Source: an uncultured delta proteobacterium (GTDB taxonomy: Bacteria > Desulfobacterota > Desulfobulbia > Desulfobulbales > Desulfocapsaceae). From it: a stretch of 64,000 nucleotides of DNA. The notes beneath the pieces are model-generated. The model did not search any database, was not told where the DNA came from, and was given only the letters and a program-made list of their open reading frames with translations. Shown one piece after another: positions 63,648 to 64,000 of this stretch (positions within the stretch are counted from its first letter, which is position 1; every line of letters begins with the position of its first letter). The DNA is taken from the NCBI GenBank assembly GCA_903875445.1, contig CAIQWD010000107.1, positions 45,322 to 109,321 on the forward strand. Reading direction: 5' to 3'. A program made the position numbers and the translations under genes.

Positions 63648-63954
63648 AGCATTTGATGAAAAGTTTGACAAAGGCGATGATATTCTCGACATGTTGGATA
63701 TCACCAAGGCCAGGAGGAGCATGCAAGATCAGAAACGTGTAAATGTGGATTTTCCTGCCTGGATGATTGAATCGTTGGATAAAGAAGCAAGTCGAGTTGG
63801 TGTCACACGACAGTCTATCATAAAAGTCTGGCTGGCTGAGCGGTTAGAAAATCTAGCTGCCAATCGGGTAGCCGGGGGAATCTCTCCCCCAGCCCCCACA
63901 CCACCTGGCATGCGGGTCCGCACCAGGCGGTTCCCAAGAGCTACCGAGCCGTAG
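63637..63954 (+). CDS. brnA: BrnA-like antitoxin with replaced C-terminus
   Basis: The product is 105 aa as read. DQKRVNVDFPAWMIESLDKEASRVGVTRQSIIKVWLAERLENLA is a ribbon-helix-helix domain typical of BrnA, a DNA-binding autorepressor. Normal proteins end soon after LAERLE. Here the frame continues for ~30 residues of Pro/Arg-rich text that comes from the GC-rich hairpin DNA starting near 63868. The native end was probably displaced by an insertion; function may survive because the DNA-binding domain is intact. Confidence 0.75.
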   Translation: MKAEAFDEKFDKGDDILDMLDITKARRSMQDQKRVNVDFPAWMIESLDKEASRVGVTRQSIIKVWLAERLENLAANRVAGGISPPAPTPPGMRVRTRRFPRATEP

Positions 63955-64000
63955 CCGGGTAATGGATGTTTACCCACAGATCTTTGACAGAAAGCAAACC
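63868..64000 (-). mobile_element. Probable 3' end of a group II intron or related retroelement, cut by the window edge
   Basis: On the minus strand the sequence forms a hairpin CCTGGTGCGG/CCGCATGCCAGG with the GAACCG...GGTG flanks typical of intron domain V, then GGGGGA/TCCCCC pairs, ending at the BrnA frame. Such sequences accompany group II reverse transcriptases. The reverse transcriptase itself would lie beyond the right edge. Confidence 0.4.

Overview
The window suggests an anaerobic or microaerophilic sulfur-metabolising Desulfobacterota bacterium, most like the Desulfobulbales or Desulfovibrionales. Pointers are an intact DVU_1551 to DVU_1559-type molybdenum hydroxylase cluster, a very large heterodisulfide-reductase-like (Hdr) operon, a sulfide:quinone oxidoreductase (SQR), an exported superoxide reductase and dense two-component signalling. 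No rRNA or tRNA gene was seen, so the assignment rests on gene content alone.

Layout. 1-9.6 kb: the 3' end of a molybdenum hydroxylase large subunit, then a tightly coupled operon (dicluster flavoprotein, small CxxC protein, methyltransferase, C-GCAxxG-C-C protein, a radical SAM/CoA-ligase fusion, XdhC, a MobA-like/HD fusion, a histidine phosphatase). 9.6-13 kb: a membrane protein, a hydantoinase/oxoprolinase-type protein and a histone-deacetylase-fold hydrolase. 13.2-16 kb: a TetR regulator and a SulP anion transporter with an unusual coiled-coil insertion. 16-36.8 kb: six kinase-type proteins and six receiver proteins, interleaved with NhaD, a CLC channel and a TAXI binding protein. 36.8-40.9 kb: an accessory block of small Cys-rich paralogues (three HTH proteins of exactly 123 aa, two further proteins) and an intergenic region with a regular array of palindromic sites. 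40.9-52.8 kb: the Hdr-like operon. 53-57 kb: a ferritin-like protein, a DUF1641 protein, the SQR and a Tat-exported superoxide reductase. 57.2-60.7 kb: a NapH-like membrane ferredoxin and two lipoproteins. 61-64 kb: AT-richer mobile DNA with a HEPN-like gene, an attC-like hairpin, a zinc-ribbon gene broken by a RAYT transposase, BrnT/BrnA and what looks like the end of a group II intron.

Main results. (1) The SQR gene has an in-frame TGA at 55870 exactly where relatives carry a conserved, probably redox-active cysteine. The same frame continues for 81 family-like codons, and a bacterial SECIS-like hairpin starts 11 nt after the TGA. I annotate it as a selenoprotein, U332. (2) Upstream of the Hdr operon lie five 97-98 nt repeat units. 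Each has a TGTGCATA box, a palindrome 20.5 nt further on and (in four units) a second palindrome 32-33 nt beyond. Inverted copies with the same geometry lie before the neighbouring minus-strand gene, and a related pair lies before the DUF1641/SQR genes, which suggests a redox regulon. (3) Several domain fusions are unusual: radical SAM + CoA ligase, HdrA with a GltD-like insert, a double HdrA, a QmoC/HdrD-type protein, cytidylate-kinase-like + receiver, and receiver + DUF4388 + Roadblock with an internal translation start.
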